DNA from: Gemmata sp051859125
Lineage (GTDB): Bacteria > Planctomycetota > Planctomycetia > Gemmatales > Gemmataceae
Direction: 5' to 3'
Length of the DNA: 64,000 nucleotides
Assembly: GCF_051859125.1 (NCBI RefSeq)
Contig: NZ_JBHYGG010000057.1
Span: 12,600-76,599, forward strand
Both the position numbers and the translations under genes were made by a program. Positions 1 through 6,986 of this stretch are shown here, in pieces. Below the pieces are notes generated by a model, which saw only the letters and a program-made list of their open reading frames with translations, was not told the origin of the DNA and searched no databases. Numbering within the stretch: position 1 is the first letter of the stretch; every line of letters starts with the position of its first letter.

Positions 1-1
1 C

Positions 2-262
2 CTGTTCTCGGGAGCAGTCGAACTCTGGGGCACGTTCCGCATCTTTCCGCAGACCGAAGCGTCGCTGGCACGGTTCGATCTGCTCGTCGCCGCGAAGCTC
101 AACGTCGGGAAGATGGACCTTCGCATCGCGAGCATTGCGCTCGAACTGGGCGCAACAGTTGTGACCCACAACTTGCGTGACTTCGGCCGCGTTCCGGGCC
201 TGCTGCTCGCCGACTGGACGGCCCCGCAAACACCCCAGTCCCCCGCACCGCCAGCGCCCTGA
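2..262 (+). CDS. PIN-domain (VapC-like) nuclease, C-terminal part
   Basis: The reading frame is open from the window edge for 86 codons and ends at a TGA at 260-262. The visible tail has the pattern of VapC-type PIN toxins: a DLRIASIALELGATVVTHN stretch (late acidic Asp and the T-x-N loop), then LRDFGRVPGLLLADW, the usual closing strand of toxins whose body ends in RDF..VPGL. PIN domains are Mg-dependent RNases of toxin-antitoxin modules. The N-terminal catalytic Asp and any antitoxin lie outside the window. A proline-rich extension (TPQSPAPPAP) follows the domain. The family is well supported by the motif; that it is an active toxin is inference. Confidence 0.75.
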   Translation: MFSGAVELWGTFRIFPQTEASLARFDLLVAAKLNVGKMDLRIASIALELGATVVTHNLRDFGRVPGLLLADWTAPQTPQSPAPPAP

Positions 263-327
263 GTCAGTCCACCGCATCTCGTTGAAATATCACCTCTTGC
301 GGTCGCCCACTTCCCCCCCGGTTCGCC

Positions 328-356
328 TTTACGCGAGCGCCCCGAATCGATATAAT
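328..356 (+). promoter_or_regulatory. Putative promoter of dnaA
   Basis: A perfect TATAAT (351-356) lies 17 bases after TTTACG (328-333), which resembles a sigma-70 -35 box. This AT-rich motif stands out in very GC-rich sequence. The -10 box ends only 10 bases before the ATG at 367, so the transcript would be nearly leaderless, or translation starts at the in-frame ATG at 427. Confidence 0.45.
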
Positions 357-366
357 TTCCAGTGGA

Positions 367-1461
367 ATGAGCACTCCCCAACGGCCGAGTTCTGGTGCTC
401 TCAACGCTCACTCGGACGAGGGCCGGATGCCCGCACCTGCCGAACCGTCCGAGTCGCCCAAGACGCCCCCAAAATTCGACCTCGGCAGCTTCGTCGTTCT
501 CCCCGAGAACCGGTCCGCGGTGCGTGCGGTGCGGACCGTCGCACGGGCCGCGAGCCTCGGGAAGCGCGCCCCGGTGAGCCCGCTCGTGCTGCACGGCCCG
601 CCGGGGTCCGGGAAGTCGCACCTGTGCCGGGCCGCCCTCGCGGCGCTCATGCAGGCGTCGCCCGGTATCGTGGTCCGTTTCGAATCGGCCGGCGACCTCG
701 CACGGCCCGACGTGCTCGCCGAGGACACCGGCTTCGGCGACCGCGGGCTCTTCACCTGCGACGCACTCGTCCTCGAAGACGTCCAGCACCTGCCCGAGCG
801 GGCCGCCGACGGCGTGTGCGAGTTGCTCGACCACCGCACCCGGCACCGCACGGCGCTGATCGTCACGACCGTGTGCAGCCCGGCGGAACTGACTGGCCTC
901 CCGAAGCGGTTGACGTCGCGGCTGGTCGCGGGGCTCACGGTGCGGCTCGAACCGCTCGGCGTCGCGGGCCGCCGCAAGGTGCTGGGGGCCGCGGCGCGGG
1001 CCCGGAACGTGCGACTCACGCCCGACGCGCTCGACTGGCTCGCGAACCGCGTCGGCGGGCTCCGGCCGGCCCTCGGGGCGCTCCAGAACCTCGCCCAGGT
1101 CGCGCCGCAGTACCCCGGCCCGCTCGACGCGACGACCGTCGAGCGCACGCTGGCGGAAACCGGACAACCGACCTCCGGCAGCGCGACCGTCGATGCGATC
1201 ATCAAGCGCGTGATCGCCGCGTTCGGGATCACCGAGCGGGCGCTCCTCGGCCCCAGCCGGTTGCGGAGCGTGCTGGTCCCGCGGCAGGTCGCCATGTACC
1301 TCGCCCGCGAACTCGTCGGGCTCTCGCTCCCGCGGATCGGTGCGGCGTTCGGCCGGGACCACACGACGGTCCTGCACGCCTGCCGCAAGATCGAAGGCGC
1401 CGTGAAGCAGGACGCCGCACTCGACTCGCGCGTGCGGCAACTGCGGGGCGAACTCGGGTAG
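367..1461 (+). CDS. dnaA: Chromosomal replication initiator DnaA, short form
   Basis: This is the AAA+ initiator that binds DnaA boxes and melts the origin. Walker A is GPPGSGKSHL (residues 77-86) and a Walker B-like LVLEDVQ lies near 134-140. The C-terminal domain IV helix-turn-helix includes FGRDHTTVLHACRKI (about 330-344). At 364 residues it is about 100 shorter than E. coli DnaA, because only a disordered segment of about 40 residues precedes the AAA+ core, so domains I and II are essentially absent. Domain I normally contacts the helicase and DiaA. Its loss fits the DciA-type gene downstream acting as helicase loader. dnaN and gyrB follow. The start could also be the in-frame ATG at 427. 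Confidence 0.93.
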   Translation: MSTPQRPSSGALNAHSDEGRMPAPAEPSESPKTPPKFDLGSFVVLPENRSAVRAVRTVARAASLGKRAPVSPLVLHGPPGSGKSHLCRAALAALMQASPGIVVRFESAGDLARPDVLAEDTGFGDRGLFTCDALVLEDVQHLPERAADGVCELLDHRTRHRTALIVTTVCSPAELTGLPKRLTSRLVAGLTVRLEPLGVAGRRKVLGAAARARNVRLTPDALDWLANRVGGLRPALGALQNLAQVAPQYPGPLDATTVERTLAETGQPTSGSATVDAIIKRVIAAFGITERALLGPSRLRSVLVPRQVAMYLARELVGLSLPRIGAAFGRDHTTVLHACRKIEGAVKQDAALDSRVRQLRGELG

Positions 1462-1791
1462 CGCGCAACCCTGTGGAAAACTTGGCGCGCACCTGGCGCG
1501 CCGCGTTTCACCGCTGGCGCGCACTCCGGTCGGCGACCGACGCCGAACACCGGCCCGCAAGGGCCGCGCACAGGAAACCACGGGCGCGCCGCCGGCGCGC
1601 CAGGTTTTCCACAGGCCGTGGGACACTCGCGACCGCTGGGATTCGTAGCGGGTAGTGAGTCTTCGAGGTGCGTGCGCGCCAGAACCGGCCGGCACCTTAC
1701 TGTCACTACTTGATGTTTCAAATTAAGGAATGGAGTATCTGGCTGAACCGCGGGGTGAGGCCCACAACCAAGGACGGCGAAAGGACAGCAC
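1462..1791. other. oriC: Probable chromosomal replication origin (oriC)
   Basis: This 330-base gap lies between dnaA and dnaN, a classic oriC position. It contains two DnaA-box matches to TTWTNCACA in opposite orientation: TGTGGAAAA at 1472-1480 and TTTTCCACA at 1605-1613. Between them are repeats of TGGCGCGC at 1483, 1494 and 1515, and its complement at 1595-1602. Towards dnaN an unusually AT-rich stretch (about 1703-1740, with GTTTCAAATTAAGGAATGG) could be the unwinding element. Position, box orientation and the AT tract are seen directly; origin function is inferred. Confidence 0.7.
1471..1614. repeat. Inverted repeat carrying the two DnaA boxes
   Basis: The left arm 1471-1490 (CTGTGGAAAACTTGGCGCGC) and right arm 1595-1614 are reverse complements with a single mismatch over 20 bases. 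Each arm joins a DnaA box to a GGCGCGC half-site, so the spacer has mirrored composite boxes at both ends. Confidence 0.85.
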
Positions 1792-2919
1792 ATGAAACTC
1801 ACGTGCCCGCGCAACGGACTCCTCACCGCGTGCCAGCTCGTTTCCGCGGCGGTGCCCGCACGCACCACAAAGGAGATCCTCAGCAGCATCAAGGCCGTCG
1901 CCCAGGACGACGCCCTGACGCTGATCGCGTTCGACACCGAGGTCGGCATCCGGTACGAGCTGCGGGGCAACAACGTGAGCCGGCCCGGCTCGGCCATCCT
2001 CCCGATCAACCAGCTCACGGACATCCTCAAGAACTGCTCCGACGACGAGATCTTGCTCGACACCGGCCCCGAGGTCACGAAGGTGAAGGCCGGCACGAGC
2101 CGCTACGAGCTGCCCACGCGGCCGGTGGACGAGTTCCCGGACCTCCCGGCGTTCGACGACGCGGGCCGCTACCACGAGGTCACCGCGGGCATCCTGCGGG
2201 CGATGATCCGCCGCACCGCGTTCGCCGCCGACAAGAAGGACAGCGGCGGCCGGTTCGCGCTGAAGGGCGTGTTGTGGGAGGCCGAGGGCCGCACCGCCCG
2301 GCTCGTCGCCACCGACACCAAGCGGCTCGCGCTGTGCGAGGGGCCGGCGTCGGTCTACGGCCCGGCCGACGCGGTCAAGGCGACGCACCTCGTCCCGCCC
2401 AAGGCCATCGCGCTGCTGGAGCGGAACCTGACCGACGACGGCGAACTCGTGCGGATCGGGCTGCGGACCAACGACGCGGTGTTCCAGACCGAGCGGTCGA
2501 TGATCTACACGACGCTCGTGCAGGGCCGGTACCCGCCGTACAAGGACATCATCGGGCAGACCCGCAAGGGCGCGGCGGTCCAGATCCCGCTGCCCGTGGA
2601 CGGCTTCCTGGCCCGCGTGCGGCAGGCCGCGATCGTGACCGACGACGAGAGCAAGCGGGTGGACATGCGGTTCTCGGCCGGGAAGGTCGCGATGCAGGCC
2701 CGCGGGGCCGACACCGGGTCGAGCGAGGTCGAGCTCCCGCTGCCGGACTACGACGGCCCCGAGGTCAGCATCGCGTTCGACCCGTCGTACCTCGTCGAGT
2801 TCCTGCGGGCGATGGAGGGCGAGCCCACGGTGATGCTGGAGATGACCGACGGCACCAAGCCGGCGCTGTTCAAGTGCGGCGACTCCTACGTGTACCTCGT
2901 AATGCCACTCGCGGGGTGA
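1792..2919 (+). CDS. dnaN: DNA polymerase III beta subunit (sliding clamp)
   Basis: This is the ring-shaped processivity clamp that tethers the replicative polymerase. Its 375 residues match the family length and the three-fold clamp layout: an opening MKLTCPRNGLLTACQLVSAA, a middle segment with EVTAGILRAMIRRTAFAA, and a C-terminal YVYLVMPLAG tail like the conserved LVMPMR(L) end. AAGGA about 8 bases before the ATG supports the start. It follows the putative origin and lies 3 bases before the DUF721 gene, so the two are probably co-transcribed. No recF lies between dnaN and gyrB. Confidence 0.95.
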   Translation: MKLTCPRNGLLTACQLVSAAVPARTTKEILSSIKAVAQDDALTLIAFDTEVGIRYELRGNNVSRPGSAILPINQLTDILKNCSDDEILLDTGPEVTKVKAGTSRYELPTRPVDEFPDLPAFDDAGRYHEVTAGILRAMIRRTAFAADKKDSGGRFALKGVLWEAEGRTARLVATDTKRLALCEGPASVYGPADAVKATHLVPPKAIALLERNLTDDGELVRIGLRTNDAVFQTERSMIYTTLVQGRYPPYKDIIGQTRKGAAVQIPLPVDGFLARVRQAAIVTDDESKRVDMRFSAGKVAMQARGADTGSSEVELPLPDYDGPEVSIAFDPSYLVEFLRAMEGEPTVMLEMTDGTKPALFKCGDSYVYLVMPLAG

Positions 2920-2922
2920 TTC

Positions 2923-3237
2923 ATGGCCGCAGATGGCAACAGGGGGCCGGAGAACATCGCCGACATCCTCGGCAAGTTGTTCACGTCCCGGGGGTGGGGC
3001 CGGAAGAACGAGCGGGTGCGGCTCGAAATGGCGTGGGCCGACGCCGCGGGACCGGAGCTGCTCAAGAGCACCCGCGTGCTGGGCCTGAAGCGCGGCGTGC
3101 TGGAAGTGGACGTGCGGAACGCGGTGCAGATGTCGGAGCTGGCCCAGTTCCACAAGCGCGGCCTGCTCGCCAAGCTCCGCGCGGCGCTGCCCGGCGTCAC
3201 GCTTACCGACATCAAGTTCCGGGCCGGGACGTGGTGA
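2923..3237 (+). CDS. dciA: DUF721/DciA-family protein, probable helicase loader
   Basis: This 104-residue protein shows the DUF721 pattern: an N-terminal IADILGKLFTSRGW, a central W-x-x-AAGPELLKST, then LKRGVLEVDVRNAVQMSEL and a final basic KLRAALPGVTLTDIKFRAG. DUF721 proteins include DciA, the ancestral loader of the replicative helicase DnaB in bacteria lacking DnaC or DnaI. Placement directly after dnaN and near dnaA, with only 3 bases between genes, fits that role. The assignment is by family pattern and position; loader activity in planctomycetes is inference. Confidence 0.75.
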   Translation: MAADGNRGPENIADILGKLFTSRGWGRKNERVRLEMAWADAAGPELLKSTRVLGLKRGVLEVDVRNAVQMSELAQFHKRGLLAKLRAALPGVTLTDIKFRAGTW

Positions 3238-3245
3238 GAAGTGCA

Positions 3246-3575
3246 ATGGACGACAACCGAAACACGATCACGACGACCGCATTTTCGAGCGCGCTGAGCG
3301 AGCAGATGTACACGGCGAACTGGCCGGATGACCCGTTCACCCGCGAGTTAAACGCGGAATGCATCCAGTGCGGCGGGTGTTCGTTCTTCGCGGCGTTCAA
3401 TTCCGACTGGGGATTGTGTGCCAACCCCAAGTCTCGACACCACCTTGAAACGGTGTTCGAGCACTTCACTTGTCCCGACCATCTGAACGAGGGATGGGGA
3501 CCGCACAGCTTCACGGAGCAGACCGACTTTCACTGCCGGTGTGGTGGCAACCCGATCCCGTCACCGCCCGCGTGA
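3246..3575 (+). CDS. Cysteine-rich hypothetical protein within the origin cluster
   Basis: This 109-residue protein begins MDDNRNTITTTAF and starts 8 bases after the DUF721 gene. It has a putative metal-binding arrangement: C-x2-C-x2-C (AECIQCGGCSFFAAF, about residues 39-45), a further Cys in DWGLCANPKS, another in FEHFTCPD, and a closing HCRCGG. The spacing suggests a zinc or iron-sulphur site. I do not recognise a characterised family. Co-directional position between dciA and gyrB suggests co-transcription. The third-position GC looks lower than in its neighbours, which may mean weaker expression or later acquisition. Confidence 0.7.
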   Translation: MDDNRNTITTTAFSSALSEQMYTANWPDDPFTRELNAECIQCGGCSFFAAFNSDWGLCANPKSRHHLETVFEHFTCPDHLNEGWGPHSFTEQTDFHCRCGGNPIPSPPA

Positions 3576-3629
3576 CGAGACCGACACAAGAGCCACGTCG
3601 AGTACCTCTAACGACCGAGACGGACCCAC

Positions 3630-6158
3630 ATGAGCGATACGGCAACGGTGCAGTACACCGAAGAGAACATGAAGAGCCTCAAGGACGCGGCTCACATCCG
3701 GCAGAACCCCGGGATGTACGTCGGGAACACGCAGTCCGGCGGGCTCCACCACCTCGTCTACGAGATCGTGTCGAACTCCGTGGACGAGGCGCTCGGCGGG
3801 TTCTGCACGCAGATCCGCGTCACGCTCCACGCCGACAACTCGGTCACCGTGTCCGATGACGGCCGCGGCATCCCCGTCGGCATCAAGAAGGACACGGGGA
3901 AGTCGGCCCTCGAAGAGGCGCTCACGATCGCCGGCAACAGCGGCAAGTTCGACAACGCCGCGTACCGCGTGTCGATCGGGCTGCACGGCATGGGCGCGAA
4001 GGCCATGAACGCGCTGTCCGAGTGGTGCGAGGTCGAGGTCCGCCGCGACGGGACCGTCTACAAGATGGAGTTCGAGCGCGGGTACGCGACCAGCGCGCTC
4101 CAGAACCTCGGCCCCACGCCGGACAAGAAGACCGGCACGTCGATCACGTTCAAGCCCGACCCCGAGATGTTCGGCGACCTGAAGTTCAGCTACGAGACGC
4201 TGTGCGACCGGTTCCGCGAGATCGCGTACCTGAACCGCGGGCTCGCGCTCTCGCTGCACGACGAGCGCGAGGTGCCGCACCGCAGCGAGGCGTACAAGTT
4301 CGACGGCGGCATCGCCGAGTACGTCGAGTGGCTCAACACCGCCCAGACGGTCGAGCACCCGCCGGTCTACATCAAGAAAGAGGTCGAGCACGCTACCAAC
4401 GGCGGCGGGCTGATGATCTCCACCGAGGTCGCGCTCCAGTACACCGCGGGCGAGGAGAAGATCGAGCGGTGCTTCACGAACGGCGCGTTCAACCCGATCG
4501 GCGGCACGCACCTGTCCGGGTTCCGCTCGGGGCTCACGCGGGCGCTCAACGCCTACGGCAAGAAAGAAGGGCACTTCAAGGAGGGGCTGGAGGTCCGCGG
4601 CGAGGACTTCCGCGAGGGGCTCACGGTCGTCATCAGCGTCGGCCACCCGGACCCGGTGTTCGAGTCGCAGACCAAGGTGCGGCTGAACAACCCCGAGATG
4701 GAGGGGATCGTCAGCGGGGTCGTCTACGGGTACATGACCGAGTACCTGGAGAAGAACCCGAAGGAGGCGATGCGGATCTGCAAGCGGATCGCGCTGTCGG
4801 CCGAGGCCCGCATCGCGGCCCGCAAGGCCGTCGACGCGATCAAGGACCGCAAGAACATCCTGAGCGGCGGCGGGCTGCCGGGCAAGCTGTTCGACTGCAC
4901 CACCCGCGAGCGGGACCGCAGCGAACTGTTCCTGGTGGAGGGCGACTCCGCCGGCGGCAGCGCCGAGAGCGGCCGCGACCGCATGTTCCAGGCCGTGCTC
5001 CCGCTCCGGGGCAAGGTGCTCAACGTCGAGAAGGCGAAGCTCGACAAGCTCCTCAAGAACAACGAGATCTCGGCCCTCATCGCCGCGACCGGCGTGGACA
5101 TCGAGAACGTCGAGGACATCAGCAAGATCCGGTACGGCAAGATCATCATCCTGACCGACGCCGACGTGGACGGCCAGCACATCCGCACGCTGCTGCTCAC
5201 GTTCTTCTTCCGCCAGATGCGGAAGCTCGTCGAGTGCGGGCACCTGTTCGTCGCCCGGCCCCCGCTCTACAAGGTCACGCAGAAGAAGGAGACGCGGTTC
5301 GTCCAGACGTTCAAGGAGATGGACCAGGAGAAGATGGCCCGCGGGCTGAAGGACACGGTGCTGCACGTCCAGGCGGTCAACGGCCGCGCCAACCGCGACT
5401 TCGCGAGCGACGCCCTCGCCAAGCTGCTCCCGATCCTGGCCGACGTCGAGACCGCGGTGGTGAACCTGGAGAAGCGCGGGCACACGCTCGAAACGTACCT
5501 CCACAAGGGGAAGGACGGGCTCCTCCCGTCGTACCACGTCCAGTTCGCGGGCAAGGAGCACTGGTTCCACGCGCAGGCCGAGGTGGACGCGTTCCGGGCC
5601 GAGCAGGCGAAGAAGCTCGGCAAGGAACTGGTGCTGGGCAACGACCTGGTGAGCACCCCCGAGGAGCCGACCGCCGCCGAGGCGGGCGCGCCGGTCGCGC
5701 CGGTGCCGGCCGAGCAGTACACGCTCGACGACTGGCACGAGGTCCGCGTGCTGAACGCCGCCATCGGCAAGCTCAAGGACGCCGGGTTCGAGGCCGGCGA
5801 CCTGGTGCCGCTGCCCCGCATCGCCGGCCGCGAGCCCCCGGTGCGGTTCGTGGTCGAGCACGGCGAGATCCGCCGCGACCTCGGGCACCTGCAGACGCTC
5901 GTCGCCGAGATCCGCAAGTTCGGCGAGAAGGGGATCAGCGTCACCCGGTTCAAGGGGCTGGGCGAAATGGACCCCGAGGAGCTGTGGGAGACGACCCTCG
6001 ACCCGCAGCACCGCACGCTGCTCAAGGTGACGCTCAACGACGCGATGGCCGCCGAGAAGGAGTTCCGCCGGCTCATGGGCGAGGACGTCGACGGCCGCCG
6101 CCGGTTCATCTTCGACAAGCCGCTGAACAACCCCGAGGACATCGACTACGGGGCATAG
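3630..6158 (+). CDS. gyrB: DNA gyrase subunit B
   Basis: This is the ATPase and TOPRIM subunit of gyrase (with GyrA, supplied elsewhere), which introduces negative supercoils. The GHKL domain shows VSNSVDEAL, DDGRGIPVGI and GLHGMGAKAMNALS. The TOPRIM motif EGDSAGGSAESGRDR lies at about 436-450 and the acidic DADVDGQHIRTLLLTFFF at about 510-527. The C-terminus is FKGLGEMDPEELWETTLDP. At 842 residues it carries an insertion of about 170 residues (about 560-750), as in the longer GyrB proteins. The usual adenine-pocket stretch reads SALEEALTIAGNSGKFD. ParE of topoisomerase IV cannot be fully excluded, but the position beside dnaA-dnaN favours gyrB. Confidence 0.92.
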   Translation: MSDTATVQYTEENMKSLKDAAHIRQNPGMYVGNTQSGGLHHLVYEIVSNSVDEALGGFCTQIRVTLHADNSVTVSDDGRGIPVGIKKDTGKSALEEALTIAGNSGKFDNAAYRVSIGLHGMGAKAMNALSEWCEVEVRRDGTVYKMEFERGYATSALQNLGPTPDKKTGTSITFKPDPEMFGDLKFSYETLCDRFREIAYLNRGLALSLHDEREVPHRSEAYKFDGGIAEYVEWLNTAQTVEHPPVYIKKEVEHATNGGGLMISTEVALQYTAGEEKIERCFTNGAFNPIGGTHLSGFRSGLTRALNAYGKKEGHFKEGLEVRGEDFREGLTVVISVGHPDPVFESQTKVRLNNPEMEGIVSGVVYGYMTEYLEKNPKEAMRICKRIALSAEARIAARKAVDAIKDRKNILSGGGLPGKLFDCTTRERDRSELFLVEGDSAGGSAESGRDRMFQAVLPLRGKVLNVEKAKLDKLLKNNEISALIAATGVDIENVEDISKIRYGKIIILTDADVDGQHIRTLLLTFFFRQMRKLVECGHLFVARPPLYKVTQKKETRFVQTFKEMDQEKMARGLKDTVLHVQAVNGRANRDFASDALAKLLPILADVETAVVNLEKRGHTLETYLHKGKDGLLPSYHVQFAGKEHWFHAQAEVDAFRAEQAKKLGKELVLGNDLVSTPEEPTAAEAGAPVAPVPAEQYTLDDWHEVRVLNAAIGKLKDAGFEAGDLVPLPRIAGREPPVRFVVEHGEIRRDLGHLQTLVAEIRKFGEKGISVTRFKGLGEMDPEELWETTLDPQHRTLLKVTLNDAMAAEKEFRRLMGEDVDGRRRFIFDKPLNNPEDIDYGA

Positions 6159-6206
6159 GAAGTGCGGAGTGCGGAGCGCGGAACCCGGAGTGAAGACCAA
6201 TCAATT

Positions 6207-6278
6207 GGCGAGCCGGGAGCGTCAGCGACCGGAGTTCATGCGAAGGTGAACTCCGGTCGCTGATGCTCCCGGCTCGCC
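6207..6278. repeat. Palindromic dispersed element, family with GGCGAGCCGGGAGCG arms
   Basis: Arms 6207-6238 and 6247-6278 are reverse complements over 32 bases with one mismatch, separated by 8 bases, and lie 3' of gyrB. Near-identical single arms occur at 18920-18947 and 62209-62239. It could terminate gyrB transcription or act as a REP-like element. No strong T-run follows. Confidence 0.85.
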
Positions 6279-6343
6279 TTTGTCGTGTCTCTGATTGTCA
6301 TTCCGCACTCCGCGTTCCGAACTCCGCGTTTCCCGACTGCCCT

Positions 6344-6372
6344 TTTTCACTTCTGCGGCCGGCCGGTACAAT
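6344..6372 (+). promoter_or_regulatory. Putative promoter of ispF
   Basis: TTTTCA (6344-6349) and TACAAT (6367-6372) are separated by 17 bases and lie 38 bases before the GTG chosen for ispF. Confidence 0.35.
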
Positions 6373-6410
6373 CGACCCAGGTTACCCGAGTTGTCTGCGG
6401 AGTTCGCGAA

Positions 6411-6917
6411 GTGTCATTCCGGGTTGGCAGCGGCCACGACTCGCACCGCCTCGCCGAGGGGCGGCCGCTGATCCTCGGCGGCGTCACGGTCCCGCACGCC
6501 CGCGGGCTCGTCGGCCACTCCGACGCCGACGCGGTGCTGCACGCCGTCACCGACGCGCTGCTCGGGGCGGTCGGCCTCGGCGACATCGGCGACGCCTACC
6601 CCGACACCGACCCCCGCTACCTCGGTGCCGACTCGCGGGTGTTCCTCGCCGAGTCGCTCGCGAAGCTGAACCAGATGGGCTGGCGGGTCGTCAACGTGGA
6701 CGTGACCGTCTTCGCCCAGGAGCCGAAGCTCGGCCCGGTGAAGGCGGCGATCCGCGACAACCTCGCCCTGCTGCTCGGCGTCCCACCCGACTGCGTGAAC
6801 GTGAAGGCGAAGACCGGCGAGAGGGTCGGGCACATCGGCCGCTGCGAGGCGATCGCCACCCACGCCGTGGTATTGGTTCAGAAGTTATCCACAGATTACA
6901 CAGAGGACACAGATTAA
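6411..6917 (+). CDS. ispF: 2-C-methyl-D-erythritol 2,4-cyclodiphosphate synthase
   Basis: IspF cyclises CDP-methylerythritol phosphate to the 2,4-cyclodiphosphate in the MEP isoprenoid pathway. Metal ligands are visible in GSGHDSHRL (residues 7-15) and HSDADAVLHAV; the family signatures PDTDP and KTGERVGHIGRCEAIA follow. The GTG at 6411 gives a 168-residue protein that begins just before the conserved domain, whereas upstream ATG codons would add non-homologous sequence. The natural C-terminus (HAVVLV) runs into QKLSTDYTEDTD, encoded by a dispersed palindromic repeat that also provides the stop codon. cysS follows, a linkage seen in many bacteria. Confidence 0.92.
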   Translation: MSFRVGSGHDSHRLAEGRPLILGGVTVPHARGLVGHSDADAVLHAVTDALLGAVGLGDIGDAYPDTDPRYLGADSRVFLAESLAKLNQMGWRVVNVDVTVFAQEPKLGPVKAAIRDNLALLLGVPPDCVNVKAKTGERVGHIGRCEAIATHAVVLVQKLSTDYTEDTD

Positions 6918-6968
6918 AGACCGAGGTGCCCGTTCTTCAAATCTGTGTCTTCTGTGTAATCTGTGGAT
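6887..6968. repeat. Palindromic dispersed element overlapping the ispF 3' end
   Basis: Arms 6887-6915 and 6940-6968 are reverse complements over 29 bases with one mismatch, with a 24-base loop. The left arm encodes the last residues and stop of IspF. A perfect DnaA-box sequence TTATCCACA (6885-6893) sits at its outer edge. The cysS ATG lies 18 bases after the right arm. Confidence 0.85.
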
Positions 6969-6986
6969 CATCAAGGATTTCGCTCT

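Noticed and set aside
3561..6200. Long open frame opposite gyrB and similar antisense frames
   Set aside because: High GC removes stop codons from all frames; the product is low-complexity and the plus-strand gyrB has unambiguous motifs.
6885..6893. Perfect DnaA box as a second origin
   Set aside because: It is isolated, lies within a dispersed repeat and lacks an AT-rich unwinding tract.
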